Positions 1 through 9,150 of a stretch of 64,000 nucleotides of DNA are shown piece by piece (within the stretch, counting starts at the first letter, position 1; each line of letters begins with the position of its first letter). The DNA lies in NCBI GenBank assembly GCA_963772165.1, contig CAVYWA010000027.1:62001-126000 (forward strand), in the 5' to 3' direction. The stretch is from JAGVPT01 sp963772165. Lineage in GTDB: Bacteria > Bacteroidota > Ignavibacteria > UBA10030 > UBA8401. The position numbers and the translations under genes were made by a program. The notes beneath the pieces are model-generated. The model made no database searches, was not told the origin of the DNA, and saw only the letters and a program-made list of their open reading frames with translations.

Positions 1-2024
1 ACGCGCTTCGAAGGGATGTACCGCGTTAACGCCGTGTTGACATCCCACATCGGGAATGCAGTCGTCTCAAGCGAATTCGGGTCGCTGTCATACGTCAATA
101 AATAATTATTGCTCGGGTTCGCAGGCTCCGGAGCGCCATGACCGGCAAAATAGATGATCACCAGATCTTTGTCGATGGTCTGGCGGAGAAAGTTGTAAAG
201 CGCTTGCTTAACATTTTGCAGTGTTGCGTCCTTGTTGAGAAGTATTTTCATGCGGTCGGGTTCGAAACCGCCTCCGGCAGGGCTTTTTAAAAATTCTGCA
301 AAGTCGCGGGCATCACGGTCTGCATAGCTGAGGTTTTTAATCAACGGATTCGAGTACTCGGAAATTCCAATCACAACTGCCCATTGCTGCGGCTGTCCGG
401 AAGAACTCCGCTGCGGCTTGTCCGCATCGACGGAAGCTGTGTTTATTAAAATGCGCCGGGTGATATTGATGACCCTTGAAATTTTTTCTCCGTTCTTTCC
501 GTACACGGCAAACTGAACCTGGTTGAAGCCCGACGAAAGAGGAATCGGTTCAGATTGCGAAACACCTAACGGCTTTCGGGGAATGTTCTCCTTGTCGGCA
601 ATTTCAATGGTATTGAGGGTGATCGTATACCGCGTGTAATCGAACCAGACTTTGAATTCCAAATTTTCCGATGCCTGGTCGGTCTCCCCGTTTTCCTTTG
701 GGTTAAGGACCTCCACCGCAGCTTCCTTCGCTAACCGTTGAACGCGGATATTTTTCGTTGCGACATTACCCCATTTGTCTGTCGCAGTAATTGGAATATC
801 GTTTGTTCCAACGGCGGGGAGCTGTGCAACCCCGGAAAATCTTTTTGACGGCAGCTTCGTGCCGAGCCGCGACGTTTCATCCGTGGTCAACTCCGTCAAC
901 TTGACCGGCTGCCCCGCAACGGTTGCTTCTTTAACGCCGCTTTCGTCCGATGCAATGCCGGTAATTTCAACTTCGTTCGCGTACAATTTAAAAATATCGC
1001 CGTCTTTCTGCACGGGCTTCTGCAGCACAATCGTCGGCGGTTCTCTGTCTGGTTTTTGAGCGAGGACTGAAAATGTTTTCACCGTGCCCGAACCTGTTAC
1101 CCCGATGAGCGTTGAGCTGTCGGGCATAAATAATGCCGCGGTGTAAACGGTGCCGGTGTCCGCAATGCTCTTCCGCAGTGTCCCCGTTGTGACATCCCAG
1201 ATCGTTATTCCGCTTGCCGTCGCCGCAAGCCAAGCGTTATTCGGGTTGAAAGCCAGAGACGTGACGGCACCTGAATTCTCATGCATCGTTTGGAGAAGCG
1301 AAAAATTTTGAGTATCCCAAATGCGGATTGTCGAGTCTGCTCCTCCTGCGGCAAGATATTTGCCGTTCGGACTGAATGCTACAACCGTCGCTTTGTTCTT
1401 GAACTCTGTCAACGTGTTGAGAAGAAGGTACGTTTGCGGATCGAAAATCCTGACGACACCGTCGGCTGTTCCAACGGCAACTCGGCTTCCTGCCGGATTA
1501 AAAGCGACACAGAGCACTTCGCCTTCATCCGTCTCATTTGGAAATTTGCCCAGCGGGTCGTCCGAACCAAATGCCCAGAGTTTTATTTCCCCATCGCCCC
1601 CGCCGCTGACAATTCTTCCACCGGTATCGATATCGATTGAGCGGACACCAAGGCCTTGCCCGTGAGCCGGTATTTCTTTCAATAACGCCGTATCAGCAAT
1701 ACCCCAGAATGAGAGAAGCCCGCTGCTTCCCGCCGACACGAGGTTTTTTCCGTCCGCGGCAAATGCGAGTGTCAATATCATTGGATCGTGCCCCATGAGG
1801 GTACACTTTTCCCGCAACGTTACCGGATCGACAATAGTTATTGATTTACCATATCCAGCCAAAGCAAGGAGGCCGCCGTTTGCAGCCAGTTTTGCAGTAT
1901 AAATGGAGGTTTTAGCTACTGCGGCATGTTTCAGGGGTTCAACATACAATTCCTGCGCAGACAGTTCGAGCGCACAAAGCAACGATCCGAAAATGAACGC
2001 AAGGAGTCGGAGCCTTGAAATCAT
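1..2024 (-). CDS. WD40-repeat and caspase-like (C14) protein, 3' end cut by window
   Basis: The gene starts at the ATG at 2024-2022 and stays open to the left edge, so 674 residues are visible and the C-terminus is missing. It begins with a signal peptide (MISRLRLLAFIFGSLLCALE...). WD40-type beta-propeller repeats follow (about residues 40-320, with recurring 'IRIWD', 'IKLWAFG', 'ITIWDV' strands), then a beta-sandwich-like linker region. A caspase-like domain begins near residue 548 (VVIGISEY) and carries the catalytic-His motif YFAGHG. The catalytic Cys would lie beyond position 1. Such WD40-caspase fusions are known in bacteria, but their substrates are largely unknown. The signal peptide suggests the protein acts in the envelope or outside the cell. 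It is transcribed divergently from the TPR gene at 2281. The fold call is fairly sure, the function open. Confidence 0.82.
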   Translation of the reverse strand, partial: MISRLRLLAFIFGSLLCALELSAQELYVEPLKHAAVAKTSIYTAKLAANGGLLALAGYGKSITIVDPVTLREKCTLMGHDPMILTLAFAADGKNLVSAGSSGLLSFWGIADTALLKEIPAHGQGLGVRSIDIDTGGRIVSGGGDGEIKLWAFGSDDPLGKFPNETDEGEVLCVAFNPAGSRVAVGTADGVVRIFDPQTYLLLNTLTEFKNKATVVAFSPNGKYLAAGGADSTIRIWDTQNFSLLQTMHENSGAVTSLAFNPNNAWLAATASGITIWDVTTGTLRKSIADTGTVYTAALFMPDSSTLIGVTGSGTVKTFSVLAQKPDREPPTIVLQKPVQKDGDIFKLYANEVEITGIASDESGVKEATVAGQPVKLTELTTDETSRLGTKLPSKRFSGVAQLPAVGTNDIPITATDKWGNVATKNIRVQRLAKEAAVEVLNPKENGETDQASENLEFKVWFDYTRYTITLNTIEIADKENIPRKPLGVSQSEPIPLSSGFNQVQFAVYGKNGEKISRVINITRRILINTASVDADKPQRSSSGQPQQWAVVIGISEYSNPLIKNLSYADRDARDFAEFLKSPAGGGFEPDRMKILLNKDATLQNVKQALYNFLRQTIDKDLVIIYFAGHGAPEPANPSNNYLLTYDSDPNSLETTAFPMWDVNTALTRYIPSKR

Positions 2025-2280
2025 AAACTGCCTTTTTGCGGATGACAAGTGCACCTAGTGTAATCGATCGCTCATTGATTGTGGATTGGCGAGAATATCG
2101 CAACTCGTAAATCTGCCTAAGTATGGGAAAAAGTCACCTCTTTGTCAAGGCTCCTTGTCACACTAAAGAAGGCAGATCGAGCAGAAAATCGATTGACTCT
2201 CGCCCCTTCGTTTTATATATTCAATTCGTCTTTTTGAGTATTCTGAACAGTGACAGTTTTCACGCCCTTTTAATAATTCC

Positions 2281-4197
2281 ATGAAAAACTTCTTCCTTGT
2301 CGTTTTCCTGCCACTTTTTCTCCTGCTTTCCGCGGCTACAGCACAGCAAAACCCCGTTTCGATCAAGCTAAAAATCGCGGAAAAATCCGGCCTGTTCAAT
2401 ATGGGCGGACCCAGGTTTGTCAGGCTCACGCTGTCGACTAAAAAAAGCGAGACAGCCCTGGCGTGTGAAAACGTGAATAGCGGGACGGACTATTATTTCC
2501 TCCTTCAAAATGAAGGGAGCTGGAAGATCGACCCCGATTTCCTTAAAGAGAACTTGCCCCAGCTTTCATTGACGCAAGACTCGCTGCGTCTTCATCCAGA
2601 TTTTACCGGTGACATTATCGCCAACGGCGACAGCACGATTGTTTTGATCGGATTTGAAAAAACATTCGCGCTCAACAAACCATTTGCATTTGAATATCCG
2701 CTCGACAACGGAGTCGCGAAGATCGAAATCAGTGTCCCGCAGGAATACTGGGCCGGCTATGCAAAAGCAACAAAATACTTCGATCTTGGGGACCGGGTGT
2801 TAAGCGACTTCCGTTATAAAGAGGCAATTGCGAATTTCAACATCATCCTCGGCGACCAAAGCCTTGCGATTTTTCCGATATATTCCAGCTGCAAAGAAAA
2901 ACGCTTGGAGAGCTTCAGTAAATACTTCGAGGGAGTTTTCGACAGCCTTGCAAAAACGATGGCGAGCGGTGCAGACGTAAAACAAAAAATCGCGGCAAAC
3001 GCAGAGACCGCCCCGAAGTTCCAATTCGTCGCGGATTCGCTTGCCGACCCGTCGCTTGGCATCTCCGCATCCGATGCGGCTATTGCCCCGCTGATGGAAA
3101 AGGCGCGGACTGCGATTCAACGTTCCCATGCCGCGCTCGATTCGCTTCACCAGGCACTCGACGACCTTAATGTGCGTTGGATTATCGCCGGATCATCGGG
3201 GGAGAGGGTAGATTTCAAATACAAATATGTTGTCGAGGCGCTTGCGTACGCCTTTGCTTCGGTGAATTTCGCGGATTCGGCGGCAACGGAAATGACATTT
3301 ACTATTCCCGAAGAACTCTCCGGCCGGCTAAAGAAATTCAACCTGGAAGAATCCTACGAAACATTCGTTCGCATCGCCGGCGAGCACTGGAAAAATAAAT
3401 CGGCGCTGTTCCCGCCCGAATTTCTTTCCAACCTCATCAAAGATTCGACGCAATTCCCGCTGCCGTATTATTCTGTGCTGGCGGCAGTCAATGATTTCTA
3501 CTCTTCGAATTTCTCGGATGCGAAGAAGGAAATTTTCCAGGTGATGAAAACATCGTACGACCATGATTTGACGAACCGGATGGACGACCTGCGTATTCTC
3601 ATTGACACGCGGGAGAAGAAAATTCCGAACGAGGTGCTTGTGCATATGCGGGACGGCGAAGCGGCTGAAGAAAAAGGCAACTCGGACGGAGCCGCTGAGC
3701 ATTATAAAGATGCAATGCTGATCGCCGAAGACTATGCGCCGGCCGCCTTCGCCCTCGGAAAATTGTACGACCGCATCGGGGACAGCTACAAGGCGAACAA
3801 CTTTTTCCAGAAAGCCGTTTCTACCGATACGTTGTATTATTCCGCGTACCGGTTCCTGTACACCAATTATTTCAAGAATTCAAATTTCAAGCCGATGATC
3901 GATCTGTTGACGCAGGCACTCGCACATGGAAATGATTTTTACGACATTCATTATTATCTCGGCATTGCGTACAACGGCGCGGCGCTCTTCGACGATGCGA
4001 TCAAACAGTATGAACGTGCGCTGGAGTTAAACGCAAAAAGCACCGACGCGAACATCCAGGCGGGCATTGCGTACCAGAACATGAAATCGTACGTCAAGGC
4101 ACGCGAGTACTATACGAAGGCAATTCAAATCGATCCGGAGAACCAGACCGCGACGGAGAATCTGAAAAGGCTGGATGAGTTGCAGAAAAAATTTTAG
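2281..4197 (+). CDS. secreted TPR-repeat protein
   Basis: This is a 638-residue protein with a clear N-terminal signal peptide (hydrophobic stretch at residues 4-21 ending SAATAQQ), so it is probably periplasmic or outer-membrane associated. The first 150 residues look like a beta-rich domain of no recognised family. Residues about 160-450 are mostly helical. The last 180 residues hold tandem tetratricopeptide repeats, e.g. APAAFALGKLYDRIGDSYKA and YDIHYYLGIAYNGAALFDDA, ending in an ordinary TPR pair. TPR arrays mediate protein-protein contacts. No catalytic motif is visible. The gene stands alone, divergent from the WD40-caspase gene and convergent with the next gene. The two divergent secreted proteins could belong to one system, but nothing beyond position supports this. 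Confidence 0.8.
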   Translation: MKNFFLVVFLPLFLLLSAATAQQNPVSIKLKIAEKSGLFNMGGPRFVRLTLSTKKSETALACENVNSGTDYYFLLQNEGSWKIDPDFLKENLPQLSLTQDSLRLHPDFTGDIIANGDSTIVLIGFEKTFALNKPFAFEYPLDNGVAKIEISVPQEYWAGYAKATKYFDLGDRVLSDFRYKEAIANFNIILGDQSLAIFPIYSSCKEKRLESFSKYFEGVFDSLAKTMASGADVKQKIAANAETAPKFQFVADSLADPSLGISASDAAIAPLMEKARTAIQRSHAALDSLHQALDDLNVRWIIAGSSGERVDFKYKYVVEALAYAFASVNFADSAATEMTFTIPEELSGRLKKFNLEESYETFVRIAGEHWKNKSALFPPEFLSNLIKDSTQFPLPYYSVLAAVNDFYSSNFSDAKKEIFQVMKTSYDHDLTNRMDDLRILIDTREKKIPNEVLVHMRDGEAAEEKGNSDGAAEHYKDAMLIAEDYAPAAFALGKLYDRIGDSYKANNFFQKAVSTDTLYYSAYRFLYTNYFKNSNFKPMIDLLTQALAHGNDFYDIHYYLGIAYNGAALFDDAIKQYERALELNAKSTDANIQAGIAYQNMKSYVKAREYYTKAIQIDPENQTATENLKRLDELQKKF

Positions 4198-4261
4198 CCG
4201 AATTCCCTGCGCCGTACCGTCCTCACTGTGAAGCGCCCTCCCGAGACCTTATACCTTTCGT

Positions 4262-7240
4262 TTATGCGCCCGGCTTCAGAATAATTCCCTTATTCTTGTG
4301 CCCGTTCATTTTGACGGTTATCGGCTTTTCACAGCGGAGATGCCGAGCGTATGTCATCTCTTCCACAGCTTGCTGCGCGCCGAGCCATTCCCAATCGATG
4401 AACCCCTGATTCGCTTGAGCGTTCACCGTAAAATATCCGACCATGAATGACGTAAGGTTCTGGAAGAAGTGCGAGCCCTGCGACGGCGCAACGTTAAAAT
4501 CTTTCATGTTCGCTTCAACAATTGCCCGCGCGCCGGAGATTTGATCCCACGTCACAGGAATTCCGAGCCATGGGTCGAGTGTACCCCACCGTCCGACACC
4601 GACAAGAAGATAGGGCATGTTTTCCGAAACCAATTTCGCGTTGAACTGACTCACTTCCCGTCCGGCCTCGCGGGTTTTCGCCCGGTCAAACCGGTTGATA
4701 TCCACAACAACGATATCGCGAATATCTTTGATGATGCCGTTTCCCAGCACCTGCAGACTTTGGCACACCAGCCCGGCCGGGTCAACTTCCTCGACGTTCA
4801 GTTCCTCTAATTCTCGACTGATCACGAGCGGGCGCATCTGCAGCAATCCGAACTCTTTCGGCTTGCCGTTCGGCACCGAGAGGTTGACGGCAAATTCGAT
4901 TTCTACGGCCGAGCCCATCCCCCAGCTTCCCATGTCGAGAAGAAGTTCAAGAATTTTCGGGAGGGGAAAAATCTGTCCCTTCAGAACCGGCGCGAACGTG
5001 ACCAAACGGGTTCCCTGCCTCGATATGCCGTCGGAGATGGAATTGTTTTCGTGGGAGTATGTCGAACCGATCGCATTCAGCGTGCCGTCGTATTCGGCGA
5101 TGTGCAGATCGAACTTTTTTACCAGCATGTCGTGGGTGACCACAATCGCGTCTTCATGTTCGTTCAAGACCAGCGCATAAAAATCATTCTGATTATTCCG
5201 CACCGTATCTTTGATCGACGACAATTGCTGCAATTGGAGCGGATGCTTCGGGCAAAATCGAAGGACGTTCCCGCCGTCGGCGATGATTTTCCCGAGTCCC
5301 AACGCAACCGATGCAATACCGTCCTGCGGCGTTTGCGGCTGGAGAGGATAAAAATTGTACGATTTGCCGACACCCGAAAAATCAGGATAAAATTTATTGT
5401 TGTGCGGGACGCCGACCATTTTCTGGATGATCACGGCCATTTTCTCTTCTTCGAGACGGTACGACGTCACCCGGATATAATCTTTCGCAGACCGGTAAAA
5501 TGTCGACGCATACACACGTTTCACCGTTTTGACCAGTTCCTTCAGCCTATTGCGCGGGTCGGGGTCGTTGTTCGGAATCATGTAGGTTTCATACACACCT
5601 GCAAACGGGTGGTATTGCGAGTCTTCCAGCAGGCTCGACGAGCGGACCGCGAGCGGCTCTTTTACAAGCTCAAGAAATGCCGCCAGGTCGGCGAGTATTT
5701 CTTCCGGTAATTTTTTTGCTTCGAGAAATCGCCGCGTCAATTCCGTATCGTCCGTCGCGCTGAGGGCATAACTCCGGAGACGGTTGTCATCGAGAAATTG
5801 ATCGAAGACATCCGTACCGATAACAACCGACGCGGGCACAAAAATCTTCACATCGTCAAACCTGTCGCGCACATCGTGACTGTTGATCAGGAGGTTGACA
5901 AAGCCAAGGCCGCGTGCTTTCCCCCCTAAGGAACCGCTGCCGATACGCGCAAAACTATTCGACGGATCAAATGTCTCTTTTGTGAAATCGGTAACGCTTC
6001 CGCGCCGCCGAAGCTCGCGGTAATCGTGGAGAGATGCGATGAGGTCTGCGCGAAGAGCCGCAACGGAAGGGTAGTCCGAGACCTTACGCGGGCGGAGGCG
6101 ATGCGCGAGCCAAAATTCTGTGCGCGCTTTCAGCCAATTCGAGAAGTGATTTCGCTCGCCGTGATACCGGATGCTTTCTTCGGGGACCAGATGAAGCTGT
6201 TCCTCAAGTGTCTTTAAATCGTGGGCGCGGCCGACTTCGACGCCATCGGCCGTGCGAAAGACAAAATCGCCGAAGCTAAAATACTGCACCATGAACTGCC
6301 GCAGATCTTCCAGCAAGGTCGGAGACTCTTTAAGCAGGAATGACGCGCCGACCAGCCGCGCCTGCTTCTCATTTTCCGGCATGTTCGATTGGAGTAAAAT
6401 CGGAATGTCCGGATGTTCGATTTTTACGCTTTTGGCAAATTCGATACCGGCGTCCGGATTTTGCTTCCCTTCACGGAAAAAATCGATATCCGAGATAACC
6501 CCCAGAATGCAGTCCTGATATTTCCGATAGTACTCCCATGCTTCCTCGTACGTCGTGCAGAGAAGAATCTTCGGACGCGCACGCATTCTCAAAAATTTGT
6601 CGGAAAGATTTATTCCCTCGGAGATAAGCCGCAGCGATTGCTTCAACGTCTCGGTATAGATGAGTGGGAGATACGACGAGTAGAAACGTACACTATCTTC
6701 GATAAGAATGATCGATTGAACTCCCGCAGCGCGCGTGTCATTTTCGACGTTCAACCGGTCTTCGACGTATTTGATAATGGCAATGATGATGCGAAAATCT
6801 CCCTGCCAGATAAACACTCTGTCGAAAACAGACGTATCGTGGTGCGCAAACAATTCCGTCAATTCACGATTATCATACGCCAGCACGACAATAGGCACCT
6901 TCAATCCAGCTTCATGCACCATTCGCGCAAACGTTGCCGCGTGCATGTCTTCGATATGGAGCGTGGTGATGATCATATCGAAACGATTCTCTTCCTGCGC
7001 AAGGGCAAGTGCATCTTTTCCGCTCGAGACTCGTGTCAGTTCCGGCGAATTGCTCAAGTTTAATCCCTGGTACTCATTCCGGATCAACTCGTAGAGTCTC
7101 CCGTCTTCTTCAAACAGGTATGAATCGTAAAGACTGGAGACAAGAAGAATATCGCGAACACGGAACCGGGCCAGGTTTTGAAAACCCTGAACGCGGGAAC
7201 CGTAACCGTGTTCAACCCAGAGGGGATCGAAGGTTTGCAT
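4262..7240 (-). CDS. receiver-like / PEP-pyruvate-binding domain (PpsA/PpdK N-terminal type) protein
   Basis: This is a 992-residue cytoplasmic protein. The start chosen is the ATG at 7240; an in-frame TTG at 7273 overlaps the upstream terminator. The N-terminal 330 residues contain two receiver-like segments (ILLVSSLYDSY...MIITTLHIEDM and IILIEDSVRFY...GVISDIDFF), reminiscent of CheY-type folds. The second keeps acidic residues in the phosphorylation-pocket positions. From about residue 425 follows the nucleotide-binding domain of PEP synthase/pyruvate phosphate dikinase (GSGSLGGKARGLGFVNLLI, then PLAVRSSSLLEDSQ and FAGVYETYMIPN). The phosphohistidine swivel and PEP-binding C-terminal domains of true PpsA are not seen, so an ordinary PEP synthase reaction is unlikely. 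Similar long proteins occur in Bacteroidetes, usually annotated only as PEP/pyruvate-binding. A signal-responsive phosphotransfer role is an inference. Confidence 0.8.
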   Translation of the reverse strand: MQTFDPLWVEHGYGSRVQGFQNLARFRVRDILLVSSLYDSYLFEEDGRLYELIRNEYQGLNLSNSPELTRVSSGKDALALAQEENRFDMIITTLHIEDMHAATFARMVHEAGLKVPIVVLAYDNRELTELFAHHDTSVFDRVFIWQGDFRIIIAIIKYVEDRLNVENDTRAAGVQSIILIEDSVRFYSSYLPLIYTETLKQSLRLISEGINLSDKFLRMRARPKILLCTTYEEAWEYYRKYQDCILGVISDIDFFREGKQNPDAGIEFAKSVKIEHPDIPILLQSNMPENEKQARLVGASFLLKESPTLLEDLRQFMVQYFSFGDFVFRTADGVEVGRAHDLKTLEEQLHLVPEESIRYHGERNHFSNWLKARTEFWLAHRLRPRKVSDYPSVAALRADLIASLHDYRELRRRGSVTDFTKETFDPSNSFARIGSGSLGGKARGLGFVNLLINSHDVRDRFDDVKIFVPASVVIGTDVFDQFLDDNRLRSYALSATDDTELTRRFLEAKKLPEEILADLAAFLELVKEPLAVRSSSLLEDSQYHPFAGVYETYMIPNNDPDPRNRLKELVKTVKRVYASTFYRSAKDYIRVTSYRLEEEKMAVIIQKMVGVPHNNKFYPDFSGVGKSYNFYPLQPQTPQDGIASVALGLGKIIADGGNVLRFCPKHPLQLQQLSSIKDTVRNNQNDFYALVLNEHEDAIVVTHDMLVKKFDLHIAEYDGTLNAIGSTYSHENNSISDGISRQGTRLVTFAPVLKGQIFPLPKILELLLDMGSWGMGSAVEIEFAVNLSVPNGKPKEFGLLQMRPLVISRELEELNVEEVDPAGLVCQSLQVLGNGIIKDIRDIVVVDINRFDRAKTREAGREVSQFNAKLVSENMPYLLVGVGRWGTLDPWLGIPVTWDQISGARAIVEANMKDFNVAPSQGSHFFQNLTSFMVGYFTVNAQANQGFIDWEWLGAQQAVEEMTYARHLRCEKPITVKMNGHKNKGIILKPGA

Positions 7241-7262
7241 GGGGGTATGGTACGAAGGAAAA

Positions 7263-7304
7263 ATCAAAAACAAAAGCAGGCGAGGAGGAATACACTCGCC
7301 TGCT
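7263..7304 (-). terminator. rho-independent terminator of gdhA
   Basis: A perfect 10-bp inverted repeat (AGCAGGCGAG / CTCGCCTGCT at 7275-7284 and 7295-7304, 10-nt loop) lies 21 bp past the gdhA stop. Read on the minus strand it is followed by the T-rich run TTTGTTTTTGATTTTT. It separates gdhA from the PEP-binding protein gene downstream. Confidence 0.85.
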
Positions 7305-7324
7305 ATTTTATTTGCCGGAGACGG

Positions 7325-8686
7325 TTATACCAATCCCTGGTCGATCATCGAATCGGCGACCTTAAGGAATCCGCCGATGTTGGCGCCGTTGACATAATTT
7401 CCGGGCGTCCCGAATCGGTTCGACATCTCGACGCACGTCTTATGAATGCTTTTCATAATAAGGTGGAGCCGGTTGTCGACTTCTTCACGGGTCCACGGTA
7501 CGCGCATGCTGTTCTGTGCCATCTCTAAGCCGGAGACGGCGACTCCGCCGGCGTTCGCAGCCTTTGCCGGCCCGAATAAAATTCCGGCTTCGAGGAACAA
7601 CTTTACACCGTCGAGCGTTGTCGGCATGTTCGCACCTTCGGCGACGACGTTCACTTTATTTTTCAGAAGGTTCTTTGCATCGTTGGCGTTGATTTCGTTC
7701 TGTGTCGCACTTGGAAAAGCGCAATCGGCTTTGTGGTTCCACAGCGGATTGTGGTTCGCTTTCGGATCGATTGCGGTAAACACGGCACTTTTATATTTGT
7801 CGGCATACTCTTTAATCCTGCCGCGGCGAACGTTTTTCAGTTCCATAACGAACGCCAGTTTTTCTTTGGAGATCCCTTCTTCGTCATAGATATAGCCGTT
7901 GGAATCGGACAGGGTCAATACTTTACCGCCGAGCTGATTTATTTTCTCGACCGTGTACTGCGCAACATTCCCGCTGCCGGAAACGAGGCATTTTTTCCCT
8001 TCGAGCGTTTGTCCTTTGGTCGACAGCATTTCCGAGGCGAAATAGACCGCACCGTAGCCCGTTGCCTCAGGGCGAATAAGCGATCCGCCCCAGTTGAGTC
8101 CTTTCCCCGTCAACACACCGGTAAACTCATTGCGCAATCTTTTGTACTGGCCGAAGAGAAATCCGATTTCCCGTCCGCCGACGCCGATATCACCTGCCGG
8201 CACGTCCGTGTCCGGTCCAATGTGGCGGCACAACTCGGTCATGAAGCTCTGGCAGAAATGCATCACTTCATTGTCGCTTTTTCCTTTCGGGTCGAAATCC
8301 GATCCGCCTTTCCCGCCGCCCATCGGCAAGGTCGTCAAACTGTTTTTGAACACTTGTTCAAACGCGAGGAACTTCAAAATGCCGAGCGTGACTGACGGAT
8401 GGAAACGGAGTCCGCCTTTATACGGGCCAATCGCGCTGTTCATTTCGATGCGGTATCCTCGATTGACATGAATCGTGCCGCGGTCATCTGTCCACGGGAC
8501 GCGAAACATAATGACTCGTTCGGGTTCAACAATTCTTTCCAGGATTTTTGCATTGCGATACTCGGGATGTTTATCGAGCACGATGCTAAGGGAGTCAAGA
8601 ACTTCCTGAACGGCCTGATGAAATTCGGGCTCGCTAGGGTTTTTTGCTTTTACATCAGCCATTAGGGCCTTTACATACTCTGACAT
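7325..8686 (-). CDS. gdhA: NADP-type glutamate dehydrogenase (hexameric)
   Basis: A 453-residue protein of the usual length for the small hexameric glutamate dehydrogenases (about 450). It interconverts 2-oxoglutarate plus ammonia and glutamate with NAD(P)H in the cytoplasm. The substrate-binding segment PMGGGKGGSDFDPKGKSD carries the conserved lysines. DTDVPAGDIGVGGREIGFLFGQY is the family signature, and the Rossmann fold is seen as VSGSGNVAQY followed by an acidic strand end (LSDSNGY). The start is fixed by a strong GGAGG site 5 bases upstream of the ATG at 8686. It is a single-gene unit with its own terminator. A 14-bp palindrome lies directly upstream of the ribosome binding site. The identification is secure; the NADP preference is inferred from the family. 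Confidence 0.96.
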   Translation of the reverse strand: MSEYVKALMADVKAKNPSEPEFHQAVQEVLDSLSIVLDKHPEYRNAKILERIVEPERVIMFRVPWTDDRGTIHVNRGYRIEMNSAIGPYKGGLRFHPSVTLGILKFLAFEQVFKNSLTTLPMGGGKGGSDFDPKGKSDNEVMHFCQSFMTELCRHIGPDTDVPAGDIGVGGREIGFLFGQYKRLRNEFTGVLTGKGLNWGGSLIRPEATGYGAVYFASEMLSTKGQTLEGKKCLVSGSGNVAQYTVEKINQLGGKVLTLSDSNGYIYDEEGISKEKLAFVMELKNVRRGRIKEYADKYKSAVFTAIDPKANHNPLWNHKADCAFPSATQNEINANDAKNLLKNKVNVVAEGANMPTTLDGVKLFLEAGILFGPAKAANAGGVAVSGLEMAQNSMRVPWTREEVDNRLHLIMKSIHKTCVEMSNRFGTPGNYVNGANIGGFLKVADSMIDQGLV

Positions 8687-9150
8687 ACAAACCTCCGGGG
8701 GAATAATATTATTCGAAAAAATTTTGAAGAATGGTGCCGCTGATTCAAACTTTTGATGTGGGGTAGTGCAGTAAACTTCGCGATGTGGATAACAACTTCA
8801 TAAATGCAAAAGGTGCAAAAACTATGCCGCTGTAAGAAGTTACGGTTTTGATGTTTAAACCCCAGTTTGCAAATCGCCGAAGCCGGCTTTTCTCAAAATT
8901 GCAATCAATGACAACAAAAATATTAACTTTGGATTACGTGTACATCCTCATTAAAATTTTCCAGTTCCACACATAACCAAAAAATTTCCAGAGATCTCAT
9001 GGCTTGGGGAACTTTTTTGGGCAAAACATTTCACCTGCTTTTTTCATACAAACTTGCTATCTTCCCGCATTGAAAAACCTTCCGAAGGTTGGGACTGCAA
9101 GAGCCTTCCGAAAGCTTAACCGTACCAAAAATATTTTCAACGAGGATTGT
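8687..9150. other. 464-bp divergent intergenic region between gdhA and pepT
   Basis: No gene is supported here. The region is AT-rich and must hold the promoters of both flanking genes. The only structure seen is the perfect palindrome GAATAATATTATTC at 8701-8714, which lies 15-28 bases before the gdhA start codon, next to the GGAGG site. It could be an operator or part of an AT-rich promoter. An in-frame TTG-started extension of pepT to 9004 is possible but has no ribosome binding site and no family support. Confidence 0.5.

Noticed and set aside
775..1665. Several plus-strand open frames at 775-1665
   Set aside because: They are antisense to the WD40-caspase gene and have no protein-like features.
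9004..9150. N-terminal extension of pepT
   Set aside because: No ribosome binding site and no resemblance to PepT before the ATG at 9151, which has GAGGA upstream.
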